This document shows positions 63,614 through 64,000 of a stretch of 64,000 nt of DNA, piece by piece. The translations under genes were made by a program, and so were the position numbers. Origin of the DNA: Mycolicibacterium baixiangningiae. GTDB lineage: Bacteria; Actinomycetota; Actinomycetes; Mycobacteriales; Mycobacteriaceae. The stretch spans positions 5,084,001 to 5,148,000 of the forward strand of contig NZ_CP066218.1 in NCBI RefSeq assembly GCF_016313185.1, given 5' to 3'. Each line of letters begins with the position of its first letter. Position 1 is the stretch's first letter. The notes below the pieces were generated by a model. That model ran no database searches and was not told where the DNA came from. It was given only the letters and a program-made list of their open reading frames with translations.

Positions 63614-64000
63614 TCAGGCGCCGTACACCGGCACCGGCGGATGTGACTTGGCGAGCAGATCTTTCACGACCGGCGCGAGTTCGGCGGGATCCCACCGGGC
63701 ACCCTTGTCGACCTGCGGACCGTGCGCCCACCCTTCAGCGACGCGAATCTTGCCGCCCTCGACCTCGAACACCTTGCCGGTCACGTCGCGGGACTCGACG
63801 CAACCCAGCCACACCACCAGTGGTGAGACGTTCTCCGGTGCCATGGCGTCGAATTCGGCATCCTGGGTCGACATCATGTCGGCGAACACCGTCTCGGTCA
63901 TCCGGGTACGGGCCGACGGTGCGATCGCGTTCACTGTCACGCCGTAGCGGCCCATCTCGGCCGCGGCCACCAGCGTCATCGCGGCGATACCCGCTTTGGC
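63614..64000 (-). CDS. short-chain dehydrogenase/reductase, 5' part beyond window edge (Rv3548c homologue by position)
   Basis: The last 128 residues of an SDR. The visible part begins AKAGIAAMTLVAAAEMGRYGVTVNAIAPSA, i.e. just at the Lys of the YxxxK active site, and continues with ARTRMTETVF and the unusual long C-terminus LVVWLGCVESRDVTGKVFEVEGGKIRVAEGW typical of the steroid or 17beta-HSD4-like actinobacterial SDRs. In M. tuberculosis Rv3548c lies next to ddn, so the sterol backbone resumes here. The cofactor-binding half is outside the window. Confidence 0.85.
   Translation of the reverse strand, partial: AKAGIAAMTLVAAAEMGRYGVTVNAIAPSARTRMTETVFADMMSTQDAEFDAMAPENVSPLVVWLGCVESRDVTGKVFEVEGGKIRVAEGWAHGPQVDKGARWDPAELAPVVKDLLAKSHPPVPVYGA

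Overview
The window is high-GC actinobacterial DNA and reads as a fast-growing Mycobacterium/Mycolicibacterium chromosome. Its backbone matches, in gene order, the cholesterol-catabolism region of M. tuberculosis, roughly Rv3529c to Rv3548c (recalled synteny, not searched here). From left to right the backbone holds homologues of Rv3529c, Rv3530c and Rv3531c (1.5-4.6 kb), hsaF-hsaG-hsaE with divergent kstD and chsH3 (9.3-14.7 kb), ltp2-chsH1-chsH2-chsE2-chsE1-cyp125 with divergent fadA5 and a Ddn-type gene (39.3-47.6 kb), and the 3' end of an SDR gene at the right edge that would be Rv3548c. KstR-type boxes (core AACnnGTT) sit in front of the Rv3531c, kstD/hsaE and fadA5 transcription units. 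Together these genes shorten the sterol side chain, open ring A/B and convert the released hydroxydienoate to pyruvate and propionyl-CoA.

The sterol backbone is interrupted by accessory blocks. An IclR regulator, a RecQ-like helicase, a hemolysin III protein and a DedA protein lie between Rv3531c and hsaF (4.7-9.3 kb). A large block lies between chsH3 and ltp2 (14.7-39.3 kb). It holds a GntR/GMC/hydroxyquinol-dioxygenase group and a divergent MerR gene, two of them with frameshifts; a small SnoaL/SDR/hydrolase group; a ten-gene minus-strand polysaccharide operon (21.0-31.6 kb: glycosyltransferases, NAD-epimerase, RfbF-like cytidylyltransferase, DegT aminotransferase, large membrane protein, GH16 hydrolase, flippase); and a regulatory/secretion module (32-38.7 kb). 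That module contains an EspJ/PE-like and an EspK/PPE68-like type VII substrate pair, two paralogous LuxR-type response regulators flanking an acidic secreted protein, the pseudogene of a third regulator, and a fragment of an IS256-family transposase.

A third block (47.65-63.3 kb) lies between the Ddn-type gene and the right-edge SDR. It is a second exopolysaccharide locus: aldo-keto reductase, GMC oxidoreductase, GT2, flippase, Tat-exported beta-helix lipoprotein, polymerase-like membrane protein, two paralogous Wzz/Wzc-like proteins whose cytoplasmic kinase-like domain lacks a Walker A lysine, a BcsB-like envelope protein, and two GT4 enzymes with an NAD-epimerase. A truncated UDP-sugar dehydrogenase at the left edge suggests that further polysaccharide genes lie outside the window.

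No rRNA, tRNA or CRISPR array was seen. The most unusual region is 32.0-38.7 kb: an orphan type VII secretion substrate pair beside a family of response regulators that appear to be losing complementary functions.
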